Shown here piece by piece: positions 23,016-33,457 of a stretch of 64,000 bases of DNA (positions are counted from its first letter, which is position 1; the number at the start of each line of letters is the position of its first letter). The notes under the pieces were generated by a model. It saw only the letters and a list, made by a program, of their open reading frames with translations. It searched no databases and was not told the DNA's origin. A program made the position numbers and the translations under genes. Origin of the DNA: Circinella minor (Eukaryota; Mucoromycota; Mucoromycetes; Mucorales; Lichtheimiaceae); assembly GCA_016758965.1 (NCBI GenBank), contig JAEPRB010000011.1, positions 186,001 to 250,000 on the forward strand, in the 5' to 3' direction.

Positions 23016-23799
23016 GATTGAAATGAAGTTGCAATGAATATAAAAGAAGAGTGTGTATATATATAGGGTGTACCTGGGAAAACAAGTAAAAGAAACGAAA
23101 AAGCAGCGCGGTGAGCTAGTTTTTTGGGGGGGACTATATAGCCATTTTTTTTTGAGAAAAAAAGTCCGACACCGTGGCACGGAACCCTTTTTTGTTACCC
23201 CCAACCAAACCAAGGAAAAATTCAATTCTTTTCTAATATTCCATTCATCATATTAATTATAATCTTTCGCCCCTGAAGGTGCCCCGCCAAAACAAAGTTT
23301 CATGACGTATCTTTTGTTCTACCCGATAAGTAATTGATTATATTTTTTTTTCTTAACCCAACGGCAACTACATATTGTATTATTGTTGCCAAAGAAAAGA
23401 TGTCGCTTTTTTTTTATATTCTTTGGTTTCATTATATACTCCACTTTTTTTTATAACTCCCCTAGACAATGAAAAAAAAAACCCCACTCTATTTTTTCTC
23501 CACTGCTAAAAAATTTAGCATAAGAGTTGGGGGGACAAAGAGAAAGAGAGAATGCATAGAAGAAGTATTATTTTAGTGGGGATCGGAGAAAAGACTAGAA
23601 AAGAACGAAAGGAATAGAAAGGTAAAGAATAATATAAGCTGCTGTATATAGGGTTCAATCATAAAAAGCCAAAACAGTTTACTTCTCTCACTCCCCCATT
23701 ATCTGCATATCTCCGCTCAGTCCTTGTTGACAAAAGGATAAAGTAATAGAAATTAGCGATCATGCCTGATATGCAACTTGCCAGGAAATACAGAAAATA
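23016..23799. other. Promoter/spacer upstream of the HAD gene
   Basis: Divergent spacer with G, A and T runs (for example 23126-23132). A pyrimidine-rich stretch at 23680-23720 resembles a fungal 5' leader ahead of the small ORF region at 23762-24063. No gene is seen. Confidence 0.4.
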
Positions 23800-24063
23800 T
23801 TGTTTACTTTTTCAAAAATATACACATTACACATACACACAGTCGTCATTTTTCTGCACGTGCTGGCACTTCGATTTTCTTCTTTTATGGTGTCTGTGGT
23901 CCCCTGGTCTTGGCTACCGGAATATTTCTTTTTTAGTTGCACAGATCCACACGAGATAGAGTATGTTCATTATCATACATTATCTTCAGAATACAAAGAG
24001 TTTATATACTATATCTGGTCTTTGATCGCCATCATTTTCATCATCATTATGTTTTTGGCTTGA
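23800..24063 (+). CDS. Possible small membrane protein, unassigned
   Basis: A + strand frame ending in TGA at 24063 encodes a polar, acidic segment (SCTDPHEIEYVHYHTLSSEY) followed by a hydrophobic C-terminal helix (WSLIAIIFIIIMFLA). A second hydrophobic stretch lies upstream. The start is unclear. The frame's first usable codon at 23800 is TTG, the next ATG is at 23887, and a good-looking ATG at 23762 lies in another frame. An upstream intron may be missing. The pyrimidine-rich leader before it is the main reason to suspect a real transcript. Function unknown. Confidence 0.3.
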   Translation: MFTFSKIYTLHIHTVVIFLHVLALRFSSFMVSVVPWSWLPEYFFFSCTDPHEIEYVHYHTLSSEYKEFIYYIWSLIAIIFIIIMFLA

Positions 24064-26170
24064 GTGTACGTATTAACGTTTTGTATAAAAATGCGTATCG
24101 ATATGCCTTTTCACGATTCTCATCTTCCCCCCGGCTTTTTTTTGGCTCTTTTCAAATTGAAAAAAAATTACAGGATTATCTACAATTTATATTTACTGTT
24201 TTTGTAATTGACTGCTTAAATAATGATAAGATTTAAAGATAGGCATCCTGTTCCTATGATATTCACATTACTTATAATAATATACAAGGGTTATTTTTAC
24301 TGATATATGATATATAACTTTAATCTTTTTTCATCATCCATTTCTTTTTTCACTCCACATCATAAAGAAATCTACTACTGTGTATTTTTGAATATTTTCT
24401 ATAAATTTAAAGTTTTTCTTTTTTTGTAAAGTACAGTGTTTTCTGTGTACATAGGCACTCGGACCGATTATTTCTTTAAAAAAAATTCTGGAACTTAATA
24501 GTTAGTTTTACATTGATATTTTTTTTCGTACTTGTGGGAAAACACTTTTTTAACCATCTTTCCGTCGTACAAGGAAAAAAAATAGGGCAATCATTCCGAT
24601 AATTATTTTCAATCATCATTTACTAATTTCTTTTCTTTTCGTTGTGTTGTGTTCTACTTATTTTTATGTTTTTAATTATATTATCTTGGTCTCTAAAAAG
24701 TGATTTCTTTTTGGCTAATTTATATTTTATCTATATAAATTACTTTAAGAAAAAAAGCAATGTAGTGTGGCGAAAAAAAAACTATATAGTATGTATGTTG
24801 ACAATCAGTGTTTATATCTGGATCAAAAAGGGTTGTACTTTGAAAGCGTATCAATTTGTATTAAAAGCAATAGAGTAGGATGACGACATAATTACTATTT
24901 AAAGAGATTTGCTTATATTATCAGATGACTGACGATCCATGAGCTGAAAATTTTCTTGGAGCATAAAGTAAAATCATCCTATTAACGGCGTATCTAGTAA
25001 TAAAAAACAGTTTTTTACTAAAAAAAACCTGATTTTAATTATAATACACCTTCAAAAGAAAAAATAGGCGAGAAACTGTATAGTGTCATGATCTAAAAAG
25101 GAGAAAAAGACCAACGTTCTACTGTATATGACAGGTTAAGTACCTGACAAAATGATAGCCTCTCTTATCTCTATTTATACATTGATAAACAACGTTTTTA
25201 TAGTGGATTTCCAGACCACAAAAAAAAAGTATCACAGAGTTTTCATAATTTATATCCAAAGAGCAATAATGTACCTCGTATTCAAAAAAAGCAATGCCAA
25301 GTTGGCTGAGGTTCTTTTTTACTGTGTATATCTGAGCGAGAAATAATAGATAAGCTTAGCCCTGTACGTAGTATTATAAAATAATATTAAACTTCATTAT
25401 CAAGTATAGTGTTCATGATATCAACACTTAAGACTATTTTTAAAAATCATATAACAAAAATAATACGTATGGGCAATTTTTTTTTGTATATAAAATTTTG
25501 TTTAGCTTGACTATTATTTGTTTCAATAACAAGAAAAAAAGATGATTGATACTACAATTTTTTAAATAGACTAAATGAAATTTAATGCAAAGTTATAATA
25601 TCAAAAAAATTAATGTAAGCAGTATCTTGTCATTAAAGACGTTTAATGCGATTAAACAGCAAAAATAAGATGTAAGGGTGCCTTTATACGTAAAAGATGT
25701 CTTGGGATGGTAAACATTTGCTATATAGCCAGTTCTATGCTTCAATGTAAACCTGTCTCGACCAATTAAACCAAATCAACAATCATATACCTTGTTATAA
25801 TCACCATGACAACCGTCAAAGTAAGCATTTTGTTTCTCCTAGCAATTGCTGCTATGATGGTTTATTACTAGCAGCTATTTTTTTTTACCTACATTATTAT
25901 AATCTGAACTTTCTCAGTGCATGAAAAAAAGCAACCACATAAATGCTTACATAGTAGTGCATAAAACAAAGCTGTAGAGAGGAATAAAAATATAAATCAC
26001 ATGAATAGTAATATTAAATAAAATATAGTTACTACACACAATATTGAATTCTAGATATTAATAAATCAAAACTGTTGCTACGCGATGGATCATAAAACTG
26101 ATAACAAATAAACGCGTTGATGGTTACAGCGTGCATTGAAAAAAAAACCAATTTGCCATCTGTCAAAAAG
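24064..26170. other. AT-rich spacer with a 21-codon hydrophobic micro-ORF
   Basis: About 2.1 kb without a recognisable gene. The one item of note is a 21-codon ATG frame at 25806-25871 encoding MTTVKVSILFLLAIAAMMVY plus one residue, which looks like a bare signal peptide or single TM helix. Its fifth codon is followed by gtaagc, so it could instead be the first exon of something unseen. Confidence 0.4.
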
Positions 26171-26184
26171 CAAGCCTGAGCGGA

Positions 26185-26205
26185 CCAATCGAAGAATTCC
26201 ATTGG
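26185..26205. promoter_or_regulatory. Inverted pair of CCAAT boxes upstream of RPS18
   Basis: CCAAT at 26185-26189 and ATTGG (CCAAT on the opposite strand) at 26201-26205 flank GAATTC, about 85-105 bp before the ATG at 26288. CCAAT boxes are bound by the HAP/NF-Y complex in fungi. The position fits the promoter of a highly expressed gene; function is inferred. Confidence 0.4.
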
Positions 26206-26287
26206 CTAGTATTTATTCTCCGTATGTGCTCCTTAGGATGATACCACAGTTCGGTCGTTTACTTGCACGGTCTCTTTTTCTGCCATC

Positions 26288-27223
26288 ATGGTATGGATCA
26301 TAGATAAGCACGAGAGTGAAGGAAGAGTGGGGGATGTACGGGAGAAATATGGATACAGAATATAGTTCTTGAAATATGGATGGATGGATAAATACAGATG
26401 GATGGGTGGATGGATGAAAGAAAATAGATAAATAAAAATTAAAACTGGAATAAAAATCACTCATTGTCAATTCATACTTTTTTCTTCATGATATTTAGTC
26501 GCTCGTCGTCCCTGAGAGGAATCAGGTTGGTGTACAATTTATAAAGACAACAATAATAAAAAACGAAAAAAAAAACGAATTGAATTATACCTTTGGATAT
26601 ATATATTACATAACGACTAACGAAAAAAAACACGATTCAACATTCTATAATAATTATATATATATAGTTCCAACACATTATCCGTTTGCTCAACACCAAC
26701 GTTGACGGTAAGGATAAGATTACCATTGCCTTGACCTCCGTTAAGGGTGTTGGTCGTCGTTTCGCCAACGTTGCCTGTAAGAAGGCCGATGTCGATCTCA
26801 ACAAGAGGTAAATATTATTGACCATTACTTATTTCTGTGGTATTTGAAATTTAGTAGAACGGCTTATTATTACTATTATTATTTTTGGATTTCATTGTAC
26901 TAATTATTATTATTTTTGTTTCTGATAGAGCCGGCGAGTTGAGCAACGAAGAATTGGAACGTATTGTCACCATCCTTCAAAACCCCGCTCAATACAAGAT
27001 CCCCAACTGGTTCCTTAACAGACAAAAGGATGCTGTTGATGGCAAGTACTCTCAAGCTATTTCCAACGGCATTGACACCAAGATGCGTGAAGATTTGGAA
27101 CGTTTGAAGAAGATCCGTGCTCATCGTGGTCTCCGTCACTACTGGGGTCTCCGTGTCCGTGGTCAACACACCAAGACTACTGGTCGTCGCGGTCGTACCG
27201 TCGGTGTCTCCAAGAAGAAATAG
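26288..27223 (+). CDS. RPS18: 40S ribosomal protein S18 (uS13)
   Basis: Small-subunit protein at the head of the 40S subunit, contacting tRNA and the 60S bridge. Four exons: 26288-26290 (only the ATG, with donor gtatgg right after it), 26499-26525, 26668-26807 and 26929-27223. The product reads [27 protein letters not shown].., then [20 protein letters not shown], ending with [20 protein letters not shown] and [13 protein letters not shown]. It is nearly identical to eukaryotic S18 throughout. A two-residue insertion (NQ) before FQHI is forced by the only phase-compatible donor at 26526. Codons are GC-richer than surroundings, as expected for high expression. An intron directly after the start codon is a recurrent arrangement in fungal ribosomal protein genes. 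Intron 1 carries GGAT microsatellite units. Confidence 0.95.
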
Positions 27224-30200
27224 TAAGTAAAATGAAGGATATAAAATGTGAAAAATGTAGAAAGGAAAAGAGAATCATTGACCATGTTATTTGGTAACTG
27301 GATTATTAATTGATTTTTTTTCTTTATATAGAACACACAAATGATGTACTTCTTTTTCTCATTATTCCGGGGAATAATAATAAAAACCTCAAATTTATGT
27401 GTGTAAATATAATGTTACTTGATAGTTGTTCTTGGATGATTGTAAAAGACAAATTATTAAATGTATTTTATTTTTGAGGGGATGTGAAATGAGTGAAATT
27501 TATATGTTCAATAATTTATGGGAAAAAAAGGAGAATAGTTCTTACAGATGTCTTTAGTGAATGAAGAAGTGATTTATATTGATCAAACATTTAAAATAGA
27601 TGGGTAATAGTATGGTGTTACGTATAGATACTTCAATCTATATTCAGTGATTACATGGTTATGATGTTCCTGTTTCGTAAACCAGATATTTTTTTTGGCA
27701 TAATACTACATTATAATTTGCAGATCCTTATTTTCATGATTTAACAATGATCGGAATAGCTGATACATAGATGGGCGCTAATGCTAATATACCCTTACAA
27801 CCTCTATTGGGAGTAAATGTAAGCCATGTCATAAGGTATATAAACTTATTACTGTAATTTTAAAGCTGTGGTATCTATTTTTTAGCAAAGAAAAGTATAC
27901 TTTTAAATCGCATGTTTTCCATAAAACTCCTTATATTTCTCGAGGATGATCACTGATTGTTTGCATCTTTTTCTTGGGCAATGTATCAACAGCATGGTTT
28001 ACGCAACAGATCACGACAGATGCAACATTGTTGGAACACTGCAAATGAATTTTGATAATTGCACCTTGATTATCTACCATTTATGGATTAAATGGTTAAC
28101 AGAAAAACAGTCAGGCCATAAAAGACCATCGAAGAATTCAATATTTAAAAACATGACCCAAACAAATCTGTCAACATATATCAAAGATCTGAGTCAACAG
28201 CAACTTGTATGGAATGGTCGGCTATCATAACTTACATCACCACTTCGATCTATTGCAATATAATATATATATATAGTGGGCACAAAGCATTGAATTTTGG
28301 CTCCCAGGCTCTAGTTCATCCTATTTTTATATGTATGTATTGGAATTTCCTTGTCTTACGTAGTGAACTAACAGTTAAGCCCTTATCATGCTTTAATGCT
28401 CAGAGAAATCATCTTTCTGTATTCTTCAATGAAAACATGCAACTGTTGTCATTGCTTGTAGTATTCATCAAAATCATGATGGTAGTTAGGTACCATAGTG
28501 GAGCTTGTTCCATACTTACGTACCGAGATACGTAATAGAAAGTATTAGAGTTTTTACTAGCCTCCGAATACACCATATTATTTTTCTTCGGTCAGAAGAC
28601 TCATTCTTTTTGTTTGGTTGTGCTTTACAAAAAATGAATATTCATTACTGCCCTTGCACTACTAGAGACAGGAGTGAATTATCCAGTTTCCTGGAAGAAG
28701 AAACTTACTTTATTGATTAGCTGAAGACTGTTTTTGAAGTTATACTTATAGCTAAAATCGATCTATTGGTATGTATGTGTGTTTCTACGTAATAAACATG
28801 AATTATTTGATGAATAGCAATAATGCTATGATATCATAGCAAAAAAAAAAAAAAAAAAAAAACGACCACACACACATTCTAAAAACAAGATAACAGTTTT
28901 ATGATTGGGCTCCCCTTACATAATACATTATGAAGAACATTTTTAGTGAGCTAATGTAGCCAAATTTGAACTGATAAAAGGGTAAAAATCACGACTTCTC
29001 ACCCAACATAAACATAAACATATTCTTCATTGTACAACAAAAGCACAACATTAACAATTACACCTGCTTGATCAGGTATGAGTTGATATGATTAAATAAT
29101 TATTATTTAAAGCTTTTCATATAGTCGAAGATCAAGTTTATGAACTTTCAATCGAAACGAATAAGTTCTTTTTCGAACCCATGAAATCTCTTGTAAAAAA
29201 ATGCAATTAAATTACATTAATGAACATAGCTATATACCACATATATATATATATAACTATACTAATAATAGTAATAATCAGAAGAAAAGATTTACAAAGA
29301 ATTGTCGTAAATTGCGACAAGATAAGCATTTAACTGCTAATTCAGTCAAGTGGTTTCTTTCTTACTGAAAACTTGTATTTGGCTTGGTTATTTGTTAATT
29401 GTTTGCAATGACGACAGTGTGGATCAAGTCATTTATGTAATAGCAATTATGGTAAAGCTTCATATTACCAAAACCTGTCTTTTGAAAACTTTTTTTGTAA
29501 ATGTTGTAAATAAACTATACTCAATTGTTTCAAAGAGGAGAATTCAATAACATACAAAGTCATTAGCACGAAACCTAGTTTGATTCGGTTCTTGACAGTA
29601 CGTGTATTTTCTCTTTTCGCAGATATATATCTCTGTGTGTGATTTGTGTCTCAATCCAATAAATAATTTATTTACTCATATGCTGCACAACATTTGCGTT
29701 TTATTTTTACTTTCTCACCTTGCATTTTTGTCAAGATAGAAGAAGTACGTATAATAAGTCAAAATTATCTATCAACTATCTTTCCAGTACCCTTACTTAC
29801 CGTGCTCTAACTAACACTTCTGCTACTGCTATCAGTGAGTTTTTCATTTGACAGTGCTTCGCTAATAAACTGTCCTATGCAGGAGTAGGATGTTTCGTAA
29901 ATGACCTTTATTGCTTTCATTAGTTGACGACATCAAAGCGTTTGACAGATCAGCATCGATACTATGTTTATCTTTCATTTTTATTATTTAATATACGAAA
30001 AGCCCTGAAGTATACAGACGGACCACTTTTTAAAGGTAGCGCAGCATGTCGTACAAAATATTATTTTGCATAAATTTTAGAAGATGGAAAAATAACCATC
30101 GAACCCATAATACTGTAATAAACCACCCCAAGAAAACTTTTACAGATTATTGTCTCATACTTATGGAGAACGCAGCAAACCATATGTGTTCACATATAAA

Positions 30201-31328
30201 AGTAATGCCGCAGTCGTATTGAAGAGTAACCCTTGCTTCTGTTATATCAAACTTACTATTATTATTTAAAGCACATATATACATGGCAAAAGCTAAAACA
30301 TGCAGTAGTTTAAAAAAGGGAAAGAGGAGTTAAATAAAGATTTCACAATGAAGCGTATATAATCAATGAAAAGAATATTTAGCAATAAAGTACATCTTCT
30401 GGTTCTACGTATTAATATTTTTTTGTGGTAAAAACTACATCCATACACCGTGCTTTTGTACACCCTTTCACCCTTTGATATTTTAAATGATGAAAGCACC
30501 TTGCAAAACTAAAAATGATGATGATAAAATATAAGCAATTTACAACCCAAAATCGGCATTTTACTTTAAATATGATTAAAACAAACTGTTGTTCTCGTAA
30601 AGTCTACGACCTTTCATTTATGTGTGAAATCAAGTCGTTAATGGTATCCATCAAGAGCATTTGTTAATTTGGACATGAATATTAAAGTCATGATATCAAG
30701 AAAATCACTGATTTGTAAAAAAAAAAAAAGTATCTGAAACTCGAATATATATATACCTTGTTGAAAAACAATAAGAACAACAATAATATACATGTACATA
30801 AGAGAGTGAAGAAATATTGATCATTAATTTAATGGAGCTATTCATGTTTGGTTGTTGTATCTATCAACAGAACTGCCAAAGAAGCCTGGTAAACTCTTGA
30901 AATAGAGAGGTAGAAAAGCAGAGAAATCATCACTATTTCTAACTCACCTTTTTTTTAATAGAGCTTAGTTATTGGCTATTTTTTTCTTTTCTACAGAGGA
31001 ACCATTATATTTGAAAGTAATGTTTCTAATATTTATGAAGAAAGTGTAATAAGAAATGCTTGTTCAACACACGCAAATATAGAGAGCACATGAATGAATA
31101 TACTTTTGTAAAATCATTTTAATAAAATCTTTAAATATTTTGTCTGATTGTACATAAAACATCCTTTCTTTTTATCAGACGTCTATTTTATAAATGTATA
31201 TATTTATTGCTTTATAGGAAAAAGGAATTTAAATAATGTACAACAATAACCATTAGAATGGAACTCATTTTGTTTTTTCTTTTTGCTTTATTATTATTTT
31301 ATATAGTTTTTTTTTATTCATAATTTAT
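27224..31328. other. Long AT-rich spacer
   Basis: About 4.1 kb. The first 200 bp are probably the RPS18 3' UTR. Frames of 71-108 codons on the + strand at 27946-28230, 28209-28535 and 28505-28720 overlap one another, lack recognisable motifs and have no splice logic, so I do not call genes. An 18-bp perfect palindrome at 28824-28841 abuts an A22 run. Nothing else was recognised. Confidence 0.5.
28824..28841. repeat. 18-bp perfect palindrome followed by poly-A
   Basis: TGCTATGATATCATAGCA is its own reverse complement and runs straight into about 22 A residues. It might be a 3'-end relic of a retroposed sequence or simply chance in AT-rich DNA. Confidence 0.7.
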
Positions 31329-32267
31329 TTACAATGTCTTGACCTTGCCACGGAAATCATCCAATGACTTATAACCCTTAGCTTGCATAATTTCTTCGAG
31401 TTCCTTTTTGACACGAGCAAAGAATGAAGGGCCTTCTTCCTTGAGTTGAGTACCAATTTGTACAGCACTTGCACCAGCAAGAACATGTAAGAAAGCTTCC
31501 TTACCAGAGGTGACACCACCAACACCAATAACTTGCTTACCACCAGTGAGACGACGGTGGAATGCATTTACATTAGCCAAAGCAGTATTAAGGATCATGG
31601 CACCACCTAAACCACCAAAACCATCCTTAGGCTTGATGACAGCAGTTTCAGTTTCAAAATCAATAGCCAAACCATTACCAACTGAGTTGACACAAGTAAC
31701 AAATGCCAAGTTATCGATTTTGTTAACAATAGCAGCAACAGCATCAAAGTGAGCAATATCGAAATAAGGAGGAAGCTTGATACCAAATGGCTTCTTGACA
31801 ATAGGGGCAAGAACCTTTAATGCATTCTCCATGGCTTCCATATCATAACCCAATTGAGGCTTGCCAGGAACGTTGGGACAAGAGAAATTGATTTCTAAAA
31901 CACAGGGCAAGTCGGCGGCAGCAAATTGTTCAACCATCTTAACGTTATCTTGAAGACTCAAACCAGAAAGAGAGACGAACAAGGGCTTTTTATTGGTATA
32001 ATCGTAATTTTTGGCATAGTTAAGATAGTATTCAAAGCCTTCGTTAGGGAGACCCATAGAGTTGATACTACCAGTGGGCAAAGGAACATAACGAGGACTT
32101 GGGTTACCTTCGCGATGTTCAAATGTGGCTGATTTAGTAATAAGGGATCCAGATTCACTATCTAATAATTCTTTCAATTCAGATTCATGTTGACACCATA
32201 CACCTGAAGCATTGAAGAAGAGATTAGGAAGGGCAACACCAGCAATGGAAGTGGATAAATCAGCCAT
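31329..32267 (-). CDS. URA1: Dihydroorotate dehydrogenase, class 1A (cytosolic, fumarate-type)
   Basis: Oxidises dihydroorotate to orotate in pyrimidine synthesis. Class 1A enzymes are soluble FMN homodimers using fumarate. Single exon, 312 residues (yeast Ura1 is 314), with no N-terminal mitochondrial presequence or TM helix, which separates it from class 2. Visible features are the TKSAT motif at residues 44-48, NSMGLPNEGFEYY at 69-81, and catalytic base Cys130 within NFSCPNVPGKPQ. Also present are VNSVGNGLAID, GFGGLGGAMI and the FMN-phosphate loop GVGGVTSGKEAF..AGASAVQIGT. All residues I would expect to be essential are present. In yeast this class allows pyrimidine synthesis without respiration and is believed to have come from bacteria by transfer. 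The intronless state here fits, but does not prove, such an origin. Confidence 0.95.
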   Translation of the reverse strand: MADLSTSIAGVALPNLFFNASGVWCQHESELKELLDSESGSLITKSATFEHREGNPSPRYVPLPTGSINSMGLPNEGFEYYLNYAKNYDYTNKKPLFVSLSGLSLQDNVKMVEQFAAADLPCVLEINFSCPNVPGKPQLGYDMEAMENALKVLAPIVKKPFGIKLPPYFDIAHFDAVAAIVNKIDNLAFVTCVNSVGNGLAIDFETETAVIKPKDGFGGLGGAMILNTALANVNAFHRRLTGGKQVIGVGGVTSGKEAFLHVLAGASAVQIGTQLKEEGPSFFARVKKELEEIMQAKGYKSLDDFRGKVKTL

Positions 32268-33457
32268 TTTGTTTTATTAGAGTTTTTTGTTACAAGAATT
32301 TTGTTTTTCTTTTTTTTTTTTTCTATTCAAATATGTAAATTTGACAACCAAGTCCGATGGCGGAAATTGCTGAGATGGTTTCAATCTATCAACTTTTCTC
32401 ATGGTCACTGCATATAAAACAGAATGTTTGTTAAAAAAAAAAACTCCTCTCCAAATATTCATATTTCTTTGAAATGTAACAAATGCATATAGAATCATAC
32501 TCTTTTTTTTTTTTTTTTTAAGAACAAATAATTGTTTGAAACTCATGCACTAGATGTATAATAAAGAAAAAGCATACTAGAAGGATAATATTCTGACTGT
32601 TATAACTTAAAACCCACTCTTATAGCTTTAATAGGCGTGATAACATGAATATTAATCATAGTGTGTCGTAATAGTATAAGTATAAAATGTAAACATAGTA
32701 TATAAAAAATTCTCTGCGTAACATCTCCTTGACAACTAAATCTAGATTTTCAAAGAAGCAGCTACTTTTTCTATAACAATCACAACAAAACGGGACGAGC
32801 ATTTTTTAGCATAAAAAATGTTAAACAAGTAAATACCGATGATGGGTTAATTATAGCGTTCTTCTTCTATGTACAATCATATACCGGGAGCAAAAAAAAA
32901 ACCAACAGATATAACTTTTCCCATATCAATGAACAATATAATATGTATCATCATCGCTCGTATTGGGAAAATGTTTACATTTACAGCATAAGGGCATGTT
33001 AACCTTATTTTAGCAGAAATAAAAGCAATTTAAAAGGCATTATTTGTAGACTATTGAATTCTACTAAATCTTTTTTGAAATATATTATTTCTTATTATTT
33101 CTTGATCACCCCAATTTTACTAATAATGCAAGCTGACCAAAAAGAAAGGGGGAAGGAGGAGGAAACTAATAAATAGATAATATCTTAAAAATCATAGTCT
33201 TCCCCTTTTCTTTTTTTAACGAGAGAAAAAAAAAAGGGTCAGACTCGAAACATAAAATATAAAAAGCATAGATATGTGGAAAAGGAGTTAGAAGGGAGGG
33301 GAGAAGGAAAATAATGGGGAATAATTTGGTATAAGTAATGAAGAAAGGAGGAAGGATATAGATATAATTTTAAACAAAAAATAAGAAAATAAAGTTAAGC
33401 TAATAATTATAATAGAAAAATACTTATGTAATTGTTTTACGTTGAAATAGACAATAA
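32268..33457. other. AT-rich spacer
   Basis: Divergent side is the URA1 promoter, with A and T tracts at 32308-32322 and 32502-32519. The convergent side is the 3' flank of the 7TM gene. No gene is seen. Confidence 0.5.

Noticed and set aside
26233..26470. Minus ORFs rich in His/Pro/Ser upstream of RPS18
   Set aside because: Created by the GGAT microsatellite inside RPS18 intron 1 and its promoter.
27946..28720. Three overlapping + strand ORFs of 71-108 codons
   Set aside because: Different frames, no motifs, no consistent splice sites, composition like the flanking AT-rich DNA.
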